Position numbers and translations under genes: made by a program. From the NCBI GenBank assembly GCA_037349315.1, contig JBAIAC010000007.1, positions 49,811,001 through 49,875,000 of the forward strand: DNA of 64,000 bases. The letters run 5' to 3'. Below, piece by piece: positions 24,622-36,890 of the stretch (position 1 is its first letter; each line of letters opens with the position of its first letter). The stretch comes from Chelydra serpentina (Eukaryota > Chordata > Testudines > Chelydridae). Below the pieces are notes generated by a model. It searched no databases. It worked only from the letters and a program-made list of their open reading frames with translations, and had not been told where the DNA came from.

Positions 24622-25381
24622 TAGGGCTGAGAAGGGATTAAAAATGTGCGATTAAAAATAATTTTGATTAATCGTGCAATTAATTGTGCTGTTACTAATA
24701 GAATACCATTTATTTAAATATTTGTGGATGTTTTCTACATTTTCAAATATACTGATTTCAATTACAATACAGAATACAAAGTGTACAGTGCTCACTTTAT
24801 ATTTACTTTTATGACAAATATTTGCACTGTAATAATACAAAAGAAATAGTATTTTTTCAATTCCCCCATTACAAGAACTGTTGTGCAATCTCTTTATCAT
24901 GAAAGTTGAACGTACAAATACAGAATTATGTTAAAAAAAAAACTGCACTTGGTGTTAGCGGTTGGCTGACCGAGAAGTAAGACTGAGTGGGCTTGTAGGC
25001 TCTAAAGTTTTATATTGTTTTGTTTTTGAGTGCAGTTATGTAGCAAAAAAAAATCTACATTTGTAAGTTGCACTTTCATGATAAAGAGATTGCACTACAG
25101 TACTTGTATGAGGTGAATTTAAAAATAGTATTTCTTTTGTCATTTTTACAGTACAAATATTTGTAATAAAAATAATATAAAGTGAGCACTATACACTTTG
25201 TATTCTGTGTTGTAACTGAAGTAAATATATTTGAAAATATAGAAAAACATCCAAAATATTTAATATATTTCAATTGGGATTCTATTGTTTAACAGTGCGA
25301 TTAAAATGGCGATTAATTTTTTTAATCACGATTAATTTTGAGTTAATCACGTGATTTAACTGCAATTATTCGGCAGCCCTA
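24622..25381. mobile_element. 760-bp internally deleted hAT transposon with long inverted arms
   Basis: The element begins TAGGGCTG and ends CAGCCCTA. It is flanked by 8-mers TTAATTAC (24614-24621) and CTAATTAC (25382-25389), a 7-of-8 target duplication typical of hAT. Two arms of about 300 bp or more are inverted copies of each other, recognisable from TTTATCATGAAAGT against ACTTTCATGATAAA and from the TGATTAATCG-type subterminal motifs. The centre (about 24955-25010) encodes GWLTEK and a stop on the plus strand, resembling the C-terminal end of a hAT transposase. It is non-autonomous. Confidence 0.85.
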
Positions 25382-25389
25382 CTAATTAC

Positions 25390-28300
25390 ATATGAGCATT
25401 AGCCATAATTGGGTTCTAAATCCATATTTAGATTTTGGATGTTTCAAAATTCAGGGGGTGTTTGAATGTAGAGTTTTGGTTTTGACTCATCACTGAAGTG
25501 CTTTTCAAAAAAATGTTTTTACTTCTTTTAATGGTACTTTAGTATAGATTTACAATAGACCATAATTCCAGTTCTTCCTATGAAAGAAATGGAGCAACAT
25601 TTCCTTCAGAAGTTCATTGTGTTGAAATCTACATAGTTATCACTAAAACCAAAATCCAAAGACACTACTACTTTCTCCCCTCCTCTATCCCACCCATCCC
25701 CCTGATTCCCTGCCTGGTATCAGGAAGAATTTTTCTTTTTGCCAGTAAACAACTTTGTATTCAATGGCAACTTTTGCTTTCCTCCTAACCTTCCAGTATT
25801 GACCATTGCAGAACACTGCACTTGGTGAATCAGTGATGTGATGCAGTTTTGCAAGTCTACTCCAATTGGGTCAGTCTGTATCAGGTAAAAAACCACAAGG
25901 CTACTTAGCCTCAAGTGAAGCCAGCATCCTGTATGCTTTTCGTCCTCCTTTCACCCCATTTTAGACTTTCAATAATCTAACATTTTAAATCTGTATATAA
26001 AATAGTATGAATCTAATATATTCCCTCAGGATGAAATAAGAGGATTGTCTATAGCCGTGCTTTAAGATTTGATTACCAATAGAAGAAGCAACTATTCACC
26101 ATCCAATGTGTACAGTTTCTAGCCTGATTAATGGGCAACCAGTTTGACAGGTAACTTGACAAACCCACTGAAGAAAAAGAGCAAGCACATGAGCAAAGCT
26201 TTAAATTTATAAATAAGATGATACTTAATTGTTTCAACCAGACCAAGCTCAGGTCATTCTCCCCTCTTTAGGGCCGCCTTTAGCTACTAACTTAGTCAAA
26301 AGTCCTATTGATTGAAATAGAAGTTTGAGCAATAAATACCGACTTAGGACTCTTAGAATGAAATTTCCTCCCTCCCCACTGTGCAGAGAGCCAATACAGG
26401 GCGTATGCACTACTTACTTCCCACCTTCTGCTCAGGGGTGATTTTCACCCTAAGCAAACAATGAGAGCTTGTCCGTGACATTCCTAAAATTTCATAGAAG
26501 GCAGCAAGTGGATTGCCTGATCTCAGTGCTTCTCACTAATCCCCTGCCATGTTAACTGGGTATGATTCATATTGAAACCCAGCTGTGAATATTGCCTCCT
26601 GCTCAGTTCCCATGACAGTGCTACGGTCATATCTCCAAATGTTGCCAGGTGCATTGGGAACAGACTCAGAAAAAATGAGGGGGTGGTGAGGGAAGACTTA
26701 CAGTGTGGAATAATAAAATCTGACATGGATTATAAAGAAAAGCATTAAAATCAAGGACAGGACACAATTTAAAGGTTATGGACCACCCTCCGCTCTCATT
26801 TCTGTACCCTGATATAAAACATGGATATTCCCAAATGGCACTGGATAATGATGGAAGTCTCTTTTGAAGACTTACCATAGATACCAAAAGTGTGGCCCAA
26901 TTTAAAAAGAATTACAAAGCCAAAAGCTCTTTGAAAGAGGCATACGCACAGGAAACCATGATAGTAGGGGAACTGTAGCCTAACCAATATTTGGCTTTAT
27001 CTGTCACAGAGAATGCTAAGCCCTATCATATTATCCCTTTCTAGCTTTGTTAGACTCTGATTTGCTCAGATGACTATGTAAAAAAGCCACCACCAGGCAA
27101 ATGTCCATTTCCGTATGCTTTTATTAACTAGTCCTGTTGAAACACATTTGGAAGATACAGTTTTATTAAAACCCAACAGCAGCTTAACCTACTTAGAAAA
27201 ACCTTGAAAATTAAGTAGTACAGCATAAAGGTTCAGCAAGAGTTTGAGCATTTTGTATAAGGCACTGAGCATCCTCAACTCACATTGTCAATGTAGCCTA
27301 TGAAATCATAGTTGCTTATTAGTATCCATCTACATGTTTCTTTAATTCCTCTGTGCCAATAACTGTAGCAGAAGTTTGAGCAAGTATGCAACTGTAATAT
27401 AAGTCTTGCTGAAATTACCAGCAATTTTCTTTTTAACTGGTCTACTTCAAGTAATGAAACGTCTTTTATTAAGTAAACCACTTTTGCATACTATAAATAT
27501 CATAACTTGAATCCAACAAAATTAGCATCAAGACGTGTCGCAAAACTGTAACCACAATCTAAGTTTGTCTTCTCTTTTGTATGTTGGGGATGTAATTGAA
27601 CTCTCCTGGGATGATATTACATTACATTTTAACACACCACGCACAAGCAATTATTTTGTCTAATACATCTAAACACACCTTCTCGGTCAGAGGAAACTAT
27701 TAAATACTAAATTGGAATGCTCAAATTAAAATGTTAACCAAGACTATTTAAAAAAAAAAGAGGAAACAATGACAGTTAAGGACAGTGTAAATTGTAACTT
27801 TGATTGTCATAGTGGCTTTTTCTCTCTCAAATTTAAGTAGCTTTAAAATTTGATTCCCTTACTAGATTTAATTTTTGTTGAATTGAACATTGTGAGAAAA
27901 TCCTGCAGTTGGAAAATGACTGACATTTTGGTTCTAGTTTTTTTGACTGACTTTTGTAGCAGTCCTGATTCATTAAAAAAAATAATTTTGATACAGCTGG
28001 CTTTTTACATTACTGGTTGATGCTTGCATTCATGATGGGAAGGAATTGAATCATCACAGAGAAATTTTAAAAAGTTGCAAGGTAAGGGAGGCAGCTGCTT
28101 GAAGTATTCATGATTTTACCTATAGAACACATTTACCCAATTTCTTGCAAAGTGAAATAAAGATCTTAGAGGACATCTTGTAAGTATTAGTGTTTGCCAT
28201 AATTGTAGAGAGTCATGACTAGTATTTAATGCATCACTCTCAAAGAACAACTCCAGGTAAAATGCACTTTTTCACAGAGTACCAAGTGCAGTCTTTTTCA

Positions 28301-31300
28301 TGGAAAATATATTTTAAAATTTGCTTCTAGTGATTCTGGTAATAGTTTAGTATATAGACCAAACAGGGATACTAGATTGTTGCTATAAAAAGGAATCAGA
28401 CTTTTTGAATGTGTGAAGTAGAGTTTATATATTAGGCATGTTAAAGAAGTTAGAGGAGTGCGACAGTTTTTATGCAGGTGGATAGTGAGTCTTTGGTACC
28501 TGCCAATAGAGTGGAATGGTGTTCTCTGATGGAAAGGTCTGAAGTTTGACCATCTGCTTTGTATTTGTGTTCATCCTCTCAGTATGAAGTGTATGTTGTT
28601 TAAAATGACTACACAGATTAATCTGCAAACAGAGTTGCAAAACTGTTGCTGACCAGATGTTAGAACCCTGCAGGGAACTGCACACCAATTATAGTTGACT
28701 CACAGAAACAGGTGTGGCTCATTAGACTTCATCCTCAGAATAAGGGATGAGAGAATAGCTCTCTGGTAGAGGGGGCTGGTATGAAAATGTTCTCTGGAAG
28801 TAGCCAAACCTAGTGGACAAGCCTTAGGCTGGCTTCATGTAGTGTTCTTTTGGAATTAGGTTTTGTTAGTAAAGTCAGATGTAAGACTGGGAGGTTTGTG
28901 TTTTGTGGCCTTTTTTTTTTTAAGGCCCATGATTGTGTACCTCCTTTTGGGAGGCAAGTGGGGACTGCCGAGCTACTCTACCTAGATACCTGACAGAAGA
29001 TTCTGCAATGGTGTTCTATGTACCAACTGCAGTCTAATATACACTGTTTGCAATATCAGTGAAATGCAATAATCAAATTAAATGGAGGACTAGCAGCAGG
29101 AAGTATTTTTCTGGTTCAAGTTACATTGCAACAAGGGATTCACCAGGCTTGTTTAACTACATGAGGAAAAGGTAAGAGCATAGCCTTATGCCAGTATAAA
29201 AATGCCAGATTTGAAATATTAAAATGTGCAGTTTCTAAATTTCAAAATTGGAAAGATAACTTTACATTGATAGAATTCATGCTTGTACAAAAGTCTGCAA
29301 CAAGGTTGAAAATGTGGTGTTGTTTTTTAATCTCTTCTGTAAAACAACTTGGAATTTATTTACTCATTAAACTTAACCAGCTTTTTTCACTTTATCTGCA
29401 TGACTTTAACTTGTTCTTTTATGAAAACACTGAAGTGAACAAAATGTTCTTTCTGTAATCCACAACACTCTAAATAAACTACTAAGGAGATTTAGCAAGA
29501 CTAATAATTTAGAGAATAAGTAACAAGATTTTGTGGAGCAAATTTTTAAAAGCCTAAGATCTACTCTCCTATTTTATGTGCAAAATTTCTGCTGCAAAAT
29601 ATGTACCTGCATTTTTGTATCTACAAAACAAATCTGAGTATGTGTGTTCCTCTGTGGATGCAAGTCAGGCAGCTAACTAAGTACTCAGGAGCGTGTACCC
29701 AGGTTTACACTTGAATCCATTTTGTGAATGCAAAATGCAAGTGTAATTTAGACTGCAAAAGGACAGTCACCTTTGTGAAAATTTGCCCCCTATAAACTTG
29801 TCTCGTCACAGGCTGTAAAAACCTCATTCTTGAGTGAATTTGAATACCATTAGAAGACTGAATGCAATCTTTTTAACATAGGATAATATGGAAAGAAATG
29901 CATGCATTATCCCTCGACTCTTCCCCGGTTAAACACAAATTTATGAAACTGTCTTGAAGACTGTAATATAAACTTTCTGTAAACATTTGGTTTTGGGAAA
30001 GTTCTAAATGATCTGGAATGAGCTATACTTTATAGAGTTGCCAGTTTGATGAAATATGTCCTTGTTACTCTCAGCCAACTTCAAAACTTCAGAGTTTCAA
30101 AAGTTTGTCAAAATCCATTTTTCCAGGTAATTAATAATCAAAAAACAGCAATAAAGCTCATTGGCTGTGATTGCTTTTTATGAGATTGCAAGCACCTGTC
30201 AAGTTTCCAGTGGCTTTTTTTAACCATAACGCCCTGCTGGTGACAAACAGTAACCCATAACCATTAACTTGAATGGACCTATCTTTACCTGGAATGCTTT
30301 GTATTATAAATTCAAAACATTATCTGTACCACACAATGTGCAATAGATGAATTTTTCCCACAGACAGTAATGAGTGGCAAACTTTGGATTCAAATTCAGA
30401 CTTGTGCAAGTCTGGGTGTATACCCCTTTAAGATTCTGGTTTGGTAAGTTCTAAAATTCTGTAACAAGTTTTGATTTGAAAAAAAGAATAGCAACACTTT
30501 TCGTTGCAGAGCAAATAGTCCACCAGACTGTATTTGCCAAGGTAACTCTGCTGTAGTTTTGAGAAACCATCAGTTTGCTGCAACATTTCACAAGAGCAAT
30601 TCCAAGCACTGGATTGAAATAGTTTGATTTGGGAATTGACATTTTCCATAGGAAATGAAAGGTTTGGGAGTAATGGGAAACTATCGTTTTCCCCCTTAAC
30701 TCTGATTGCAGTGCTGCCAAGGATCACACTCCTCTCCTCTCCTAATACACAGTGCCACACGCTTATTTGGGAGATCCATCACACCTCCCTTCAGCTCAGT
30801 CTCAGTCTCTCACATTTGGCCAAGCTGCAAGCAGAGCTGCAGTTGTGCCTCTTGGCTGCTAGAGGCCATTGTGGCACTTGGCAGACAAGGGGTTGGGATG
30901 TTTTTTCTTGTTTCTCCCCTGGCTGCTTGAAACCAGCCCCACTTAGGCAGAGGCAGCTGCAGCCAGAGGAAGGCCTGGTGGCAGCAGCAGTGGCACAAGA
31001 TAAAAGACCCAATAACGGCATCAGTTTCTCTCCCCGCAGTCAGCTGCACCGAATGCCCCGGACAACCCCTGCTCTCTCACCCAGGAGCAACCACAGCAGC
31101 CACCCTGCAGGTGTCAGTGACAGCCCCAGGCACCCAGCACAGACTCACCCTACAGCAATTGCAAATATGCCACTGCTTTCACCTTCCACACAGACTTTCC
31201 TAGTACTCCCCTAGCTTTCCTTTATTTCCCCCAACAGCCACAGCTGCCAAGTTTTGAACAGCTCCATGTGCTATCCATGGATTAGGCAGGCTGTGCTGAC

Positions 31301-31985
31301 CTGTCACACAGTGCTCTCTACTCATCACTAGGGCAGCTCCTTGTAGCTGCATCTGGGGCTTAGTTTCACTCAGGTCTGATGTCCCCTTCTGCTGCATGCT
31401 GCACCTGCTGCAGTGTTTCTCTTGTTCCCTGTGTGTCAGGGTCCTCTGTCTTTTTGGCTTGACCTCCAGTCAGGTCACTATAGTCTTCCCCTTCCAGGGT
31501 ATCAAAGTTCTTCCGCACCCACAGTCTCCATATGCACTGCCCTGATGGTTCCACTTCCCCAGTGGGGGAACCCAGGACCCCTACTCTAGTCCAGGTTCCT
31601 GTCCAGGGACCCTATACCTGGCAACTGTGCCTTCAGACCCTATTGTCCCTTCCTGCATTTTATAGTCCCAGTCCTGGGAGTACCAACTCAAATGCTCTTC
31701 TCCCAGGCAGTAATTTGAGGCTACTGAACCCTGTAGCCTCAAACACACTTTCTTACTCCCAGGAAGGGGTTGCAGACTATTTCCCAGCAGCCCTTTTCTG
31801 TTGCCAGCTGCCTTTGTAAACCCAGCCCAGCTCCTCCCACAGCTGGACTTTATCAGCAGATTAGGCCTTGGCACGCCCTGGCTTTCTTCCAGGTGCACCC
31901 ATAGGGCAACCTATGGTTATTTGACTAATTTGCCTATTTAGGCCTTGTGTGGGGTGGGCATTACCCCAGCACATGACCATAAAGC
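25390..31985. other. Intron sequence, mostly unique
   Basis: This is a 6.6-kb stretch with no supported exon or RNA gene. The frame at 30624-31214 (plus, 196 codons) has biased composition and no recognised domain. The segment around 31460-31900 is GC-richer and may be an old LTR-type repeat, which I could not classify. Confidence 0.45.
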
Positions 31986-32014
31986 ACATTTAATCATCTC
32001 CAGATTAGCTCACT

Positions 32015-32286
32015 AAGGCCACATCTACAGTATGGTGCTACAGCAGCCCAGATATGGCACTGCAGCTGTACACTGACGACAGCGACAGAGGGCTTTTTTC
32101 ATTAATGTAGTTAATCCATCTCTCTGAGTAGCAATAGTTAGGCTGATGGAAGAATTGTTCCAGTGACCTAGCTATCTCTATGCTGAGCGTTGGGTCAATG
32201 TAGCTACAGCTCTTGGGTGTGAAGTTTTCACATTGCTGAGTGCCGTAGCTATGCTGACCTGTCTTTTAAGCATTGACCAGGTCTAA
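32015..32286. mobile_element. MITE of the TCTACAC-ended type
   Basis: The ends are loosely inverted (AAGGCCACATCTACAG against GACCAGGTCTAA). The interior has GTAGTTAATCCATCTCTCTG, shared with the MITE at 41886-42231, and a CAGTGACCTAGCTA segment. TAA flanks both sides, which fits a 3-bp Harbinger-type duplication, but the ends are decayed. Confidence 0.6.
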
Positions 32287-32299
32287 GTAATTTTGCCTA

Positions 32300-32679
32300 A
32301 CATGTCACACATAGAGCTGCACAACAATGCTCATCAGCTGTGTGATTCAAACTGTTTCAAATCGTTAACAGAATGAAGGGCAGTATTGCCAACATTCATA
32401 ATATTTGGTGTTTTTCTTAAAGTACCAGCTCTTGGAGTCTGGTGATTTACATGAGAATCTCAGCTTTCATTTTTTAAAATAGTTATATTTGTAGCCCTCA
32501 TGGTTCAAAGTAAGGCTTGAGAATAAGAACTCTAATGGCTGGAAGAGGTCAAATAAAATGTACCCCACTGTTATTATTTTTTAATCTAACGGTTCTTACA
32601 CCACTGCATGATTTTTTTTGAGGGGGGCGGGGTTGACTCTTGAATGGTTGGGGTTGTTAATAGTGCATGTATAGAGTCA
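32300..32679. other. Intron sequence, no feature recognised
   Basis: Unique sequence leading up to the foldback insertion; nothing identified. Confidence 0.5.
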
Positions 32680-32693
32680 AAAATTACAAATAT

Positions 32694-32825
32694 CAGAGGG
32701 GTAGCCGTGTTAGTCTGGATCTGTAGAAGCGACAAAGGGTCCTGTGGCACCTTATAGACTAACAGAGGTATTGAAGCATAAGCTCTGTTAGTCTATAAGG
32801 TGCCACAGGACCCTTTGTCGCTTCT
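32694..32825 (-). mobile_element. Foldback insertion of a Penelope-like 3' tail
   Basis: The insertion is bounded by a perfect 14-bp direct repeat, AAAAATTACAAATA, at 32680-32693 and 32826-32839. Inside, 32724-32767 and 32783-32826 are perfect 44-bp inverted repeats separated by 15 bases. Only the left part (32694-32723) continues into the full tail end, with AGCCGTGTTAGTCTGG (minus strand: the terminal CAGACTAACACGGCT of the family). It is a short tail copy joined to an inverted copy of part of itself. Confidence 0.85.
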
Positions 32826-32839
32826 AAAAATTACAAATA

Positions 32840-33940
32840 CGTTCTTCGAAAATTATTCCCTTCACTTGCCTACCAGGACCTGAGTTCAAGATTTTTTTCC
32901 TTGTTGCAAAGATTGAAAACATCACCAACACTTATTATGAAGCAATGCAGGGAGTGCAGCTACCCCTTATGAAAAATGCACCCATGGTTAACTTATATAG
33001 CGCTATTTTCTTGGCAGTGACTCTTCAATTGACCTGCCCTCCTGTTAACTAATGGTTATAAGTTACCACTCCCCCCGCCCTACACATGTTAATACCTATT
33101 AACATGGTATATATTGAGTAATTATGTTAAATTGTGTTAAGCTTCTTCTTGCTCACTTATGCGAAGTATCCCACAGTACCTTGTTAAACTGAGCATTTGG
33201 CATAGGCAGCTAGGAAAACTGTCAAAGGCAAGATACATAATTGTTCTATCCTGGTACAGGTAGGGAGAGTCTTCATGGCCCAGATAGCTTAAAATGCTGT
33301 TTGAAAACAAGGTAAAAGCTGACTAGTAAATTTTAGTCTTGGGTAACACGTAAGGTACTTTTTACTTTTAAACCCATGTACTATTAATATACATTTTGGG
33401 GGTGTATTTTGGGAGCATACCTTCAGTGTATTGTGAACAGAACACACTGCAAAATCTGTTCCCTCGGAAAATTGGTGTAACATATTAACTTTCTTTCCTG
33501 TACTATACTGCTTTGTCTATAGCCAGTATATTGGCTGAGCTTGGTTATTTGGTCTCAAACATTTTGTATAACAAACCACAAATGTTGTCAAAACCAATTG
33601 GTTATACATATTAATCAGAGTGCTCCGAAGGGATGTTATGCAATATTTAGTGGTACCAGCAATTAGGCAGTGACCACACAGATTGATTGATGTCATTAAC
33701 TAAACAAGAGGGCAAATTTCTCCACAGCGGACAACTAAAGAGGCAGAAAGTTCTCCATAGATATTTTTTGATGGTACCATCCATTATTTGATGGTGAAAG
33801 TTCTTCAGTGCTGAAATTAGAAATGCATGTGTTTAGACATTTACTGTGATGAGGAGTGTAGTCCTGTTATGAGGAAACTATTCTATCATACGTCATAAAA
33901 TGGCATTTTATTTCACAACACTATTAGTTAAATATGGCCT
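32840..33940. other. Intron sequence, no feature recognised
   Basis: Unique AT-rich sequence; no exon or repeat was identified. Confidence 0.5.
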
Positions 33941-34150
33941 GGAGGATGGAGCACTGGACTGGGATTCAGGAGATGTGGGTTTGATTCCTGGCTCTGTCAC
34001 AGGAGTGTTGTGTAACCTTGGACAAATCACTTCACCTCTCTGTGCCTAAGTTTCCCCATCTCTAAAATGGGGATGATATTGAGCTCTTTTGTAAAAGTGC
34101 TTTGAGATATACTGATGAAAAGTGCAATGTAAGCGCTAGTTGTTAGTATT
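33941..34150 (+). mobile_element. MIR-type SINE
   Basis: This is the classic MIR layout: GAGCACTGGACTGGGATTCA, a B-box-like GGTTTGATTCCTGG, then the conserved CORE with TCACTTCACCTCTCTGTGCC, TTTCCCCATCTCTAAAATGG and TGCTTTGAGATATACTGATG. It is plus strand and nearly full length. Confidence 0.88.
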
Positions 34151-34369
34151 GTGATCATGTCATGTTAAAGCCACTGTTCTCTATCAATGATCATTAAAAT
34201 ATCACAAACTTTTACGTATTTGACTTCATGATATATTAAAAACTAGAAGGACTTTTGTAACTTTTTGACTAGCAATGTTGTGTGACTTTAATTTTCCTTT
34301 TTAACAAAGAGGTTAAGGGGGTGACTTGGCAGCAATCTATAAATACTTAATAATATTCTCTGATAGATT

Positions 34370-34580
34370 GAAGAGCCTGGCATCATATGATCCAATGGCT
34401 GGAACTTGAAGGTAGACAAATACAGACTGGAAATAAGGTGTAAATTCAAGTTTGGATGTTTTTCTAAGAGAGAGGCTCTAGGAATTATGTTGGGGAAGTT
34501 CTATGGCCTGTGCTATACAGGAGGTTAGACTAAATGATCACAGTGATCCTTCTGGCCTTGGAATCTGACTTTCTAAATGT
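34370..34580 (+). mobile_element. CR1 LINE 3' tail
   Basis: The plus strand contains GAATTATGTTGGGGAAGTTC, GGAGGTTAGACTAAATGATC and CCTTCTGGCCTTGGAATCTG, the 3' UTR end of a CR1 subfamily. It is a short 5'-truncated copy, as is usual for CR1. Confidence 0.8.
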
Positions 34581-34589
34581 ATGACTCTT

Positions 34590-35830
34590 ATGTAACTCTG
34601 ATAGAGAATCCTAAGGAAATGCAATTGAAATGAATTAAAAAATTCCTTTACAAATCACTTGCATGAACATCAAAACTTTAGCACTGAGACTTAAATCAGC
34701 TTTTCAGCAGCAGCGACAGAGCTAACATAAAACCTGAGATTTCAAGGAGACATTGTGCTTTGAAATAACTTCAGTAATAACTAGATGCAAAAGGCAATGC
34801 AAATTCCACATGCCTAGAATATATAGTAGCATGCCTCGGGTGGTGATATAAGATGCCTAAGGCCAAATGACTTCAACTACCCAAGAAGTGAATAATCACT
34901 CTGAAATTCACTGCCTGGAGTGTCTCACCCTGTACTATGCAATGAAATGTATACAGAAACATAAGGAAAACTTAAGACAGTGCATATTTGAGACCGACAT
35001 ATGCCATTAGTGACAGTCAGCCTCAATTACGTGCAGAATTCAAAGGTCGTTTAACAACTTCGATAGAAATCCTAAATGTTTAAAAAAAAGTTGCTATGTA
35101 CACAGGCAGTTAATAATTTTGACAAAGCAAACATGATGTGAAAAGCACATATTAAAAATGCAGTGTCGGTCTTAATAGTGCTGACTCCAACAATGACAAC
35201 CTTTAAAATATGAACCATACTCTGCAAGTATGCCCCTGATATCAAGTTATATTGTGTGGTATCCAGGGCAAGGCCTGGAATTGAAGGGTGTGGTCAATAT
35301 TAGGTGAATATGTATGTGCTCTGACCTGATCTTCCCACTTTTGACCCAGATCACTCCTGTCTATGGCAGAAATAGTCAAAGGAGGGCAGACCCTTTGCAG
35401 CATACAAGTTACAATGTAATTTTCCATATTAATGCTGTTTTTGCAGTGTCAGTGTACAGTATACCTTTCTGTGCCCCCCCCCCCCAAATCCAATAAGGTT
35501 TGGATTTGGCCCAAAGTGTTGACGCTATGTGACCTAGATACAGTATAATGTAACTCTGATGTTCTAATTGCTTGCAACATTTTCCTACTAGGAATCTTAC
35601 TTTTATCTGGACGATACATTTTTAAGTGTAAGAATGACCTCTTTCAGTTCTGACATCTTCCTAACTAAACTATACTTCCCCCAACTTGAGAATGTCATGC
35701 CTGCAATCCCAGCTAACTTTTCCCCACCTTTGACTCATTCCCCAAACCCGTCCCTCCTCCTGCTTCCATTTCTCTCTCTGCACAGGACCTTCTTGATTTC
35801 TTTCAAGAGAAAATTTACAAAATATGGTGG
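34590..35830. other. Intron sequence, no feature recognised
   Basis: Unique sequence with a 12-bp C run near 35476; no exon seen. Confidence 0.5.
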
Positions 35831-36310
35831 TGTTAGGGACTGGAATCAATTGCTGGCTTGCTTCTTGTCTATCTTTCCTGCTAGGCAACCAATAAGACCA
35901 GCTGCACTGCTTAGGAACTGACAGAGTAGGCACAGAACCTGACTGGCTGCTTGTTTTTAGCAGTCCTGTTTATAAGCCTGGCACCCTCAGCAGGTCAGCA
36001 GCTGCTAAACACATACCATGCCTGTATCTGCACTTGTCCTGCTACTGTTTCTTGATCCTTGCTCCAGCCTGCTTCCAGTCCCTGCCCCTGCCTAGTTCCC
36101 ATTCTGGTTTCCATACCTGCTCCACCTACCACCTGCTCTGGCTCCAGACTCATTTCCCCTCTGGCTTCTGACTTCAATCCTCAGCTCTGCCTTCAGCTAT
36201 GTCTTTGATTTACCCTCTGGCTCTGGCATTTGGTTTCAACCATGAGGCATAACCACCCACGGCCCGGTGGGCTACAGTTTGAACAGCCAAAATACAAAGG
36301 CTAGGCACCC
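35831..36310 (+). mobile_element. Ty3/gypsy 5' LTR and leader (probable)
   Basis: The stretch starts with TGTTAGGGACTGG, a plausible LTR start. It holds CTGGCTGCTTG and TTTATAAGCCTGGCACCC (TATA-like at about 35969), and then a pyrimidine-rich leader rich in CCTG/CTCTG words. It leads directly into the gag remnant starting at 36322. The LTR 3' edge and primer site are not resolved. Confidence 0.5.
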
Positions 36311-36321
36311 ACTTTATTGGT

Positions 36322-36890
36322 ATGGACCCCACGCAGGCCTATTTTTCCCTGGCAGAGCTGGTGGGGGCTACAGAGAGCTTGCATGCACAGGTGTCCACTT
36401 TGCAGGTGCAGAATGCAACCCTATAGCCCCGGTGGCTTCTCCAGCAGCCCTGGCTCTGGCTTCCTGGGAGTCAAAGGTCCCACTCCCTAACAAGTGTAAT
36501 GGTAATCATAGTCAGTTCCAAGGTTACCTAAACTAATGCTGACTCTTCTTCTTACTTCATCCCCAATCGTTCCCCACAGACCAGACCTGTTTGCTTATGG
36601 GGAGGCCTTGGCTTGGGCCTTGCCCATCTTGGAAGAGTCTGGGCCAGTTGGAGCAGTTTGTTCAGGCCATGCCAGTTGTCTTCAGTGATTTCCACCAGAC
36701 CACTGAAGACATGCTGCAAACTCTACAGCAAGGATGTCAATCGGCTGCCTAGTATGCTATTCAATTCCGTTCTCTCTCTGCTGACACTGAGTGGAATGAG
36801 GCCATGCAGCATTATCAGTTTTGAATTGGACTGAGTGATGATATAAAAGATGAACTGGCGTGGGTCAAGCTCTTGCCCCACCCATATCTA
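36322..36890 (+). pseudogene. Ty3/gypsy gag remnant
   Basis: The gag-like start MDPTQAYFSLAELVGATE is followed by a short heptad-like stretch and a stop at 36424. In other frames come KVPLPNKCNGNHSQFQGYLN and then a capsid segment with EALAW. Around 36737-36870 it reads YAIQFRSLSADTEWNEA followed by GLSDDIKDELAW, the conserved major-homology-like region of Ty3/gypsy and related domesticated gag genes. At least two stops and two frameshifts make it non-functional. I see no protease or RT after it; the sequence passes into an L2-type LINE tail. Confidence 0.72.

Noticed and set aside
30624..31214. 196-codon plus-strand frame
   Set aside because: No domain, no splice or Kozak support, and overlapping frames on both strands suggest GC-driven chance openness.
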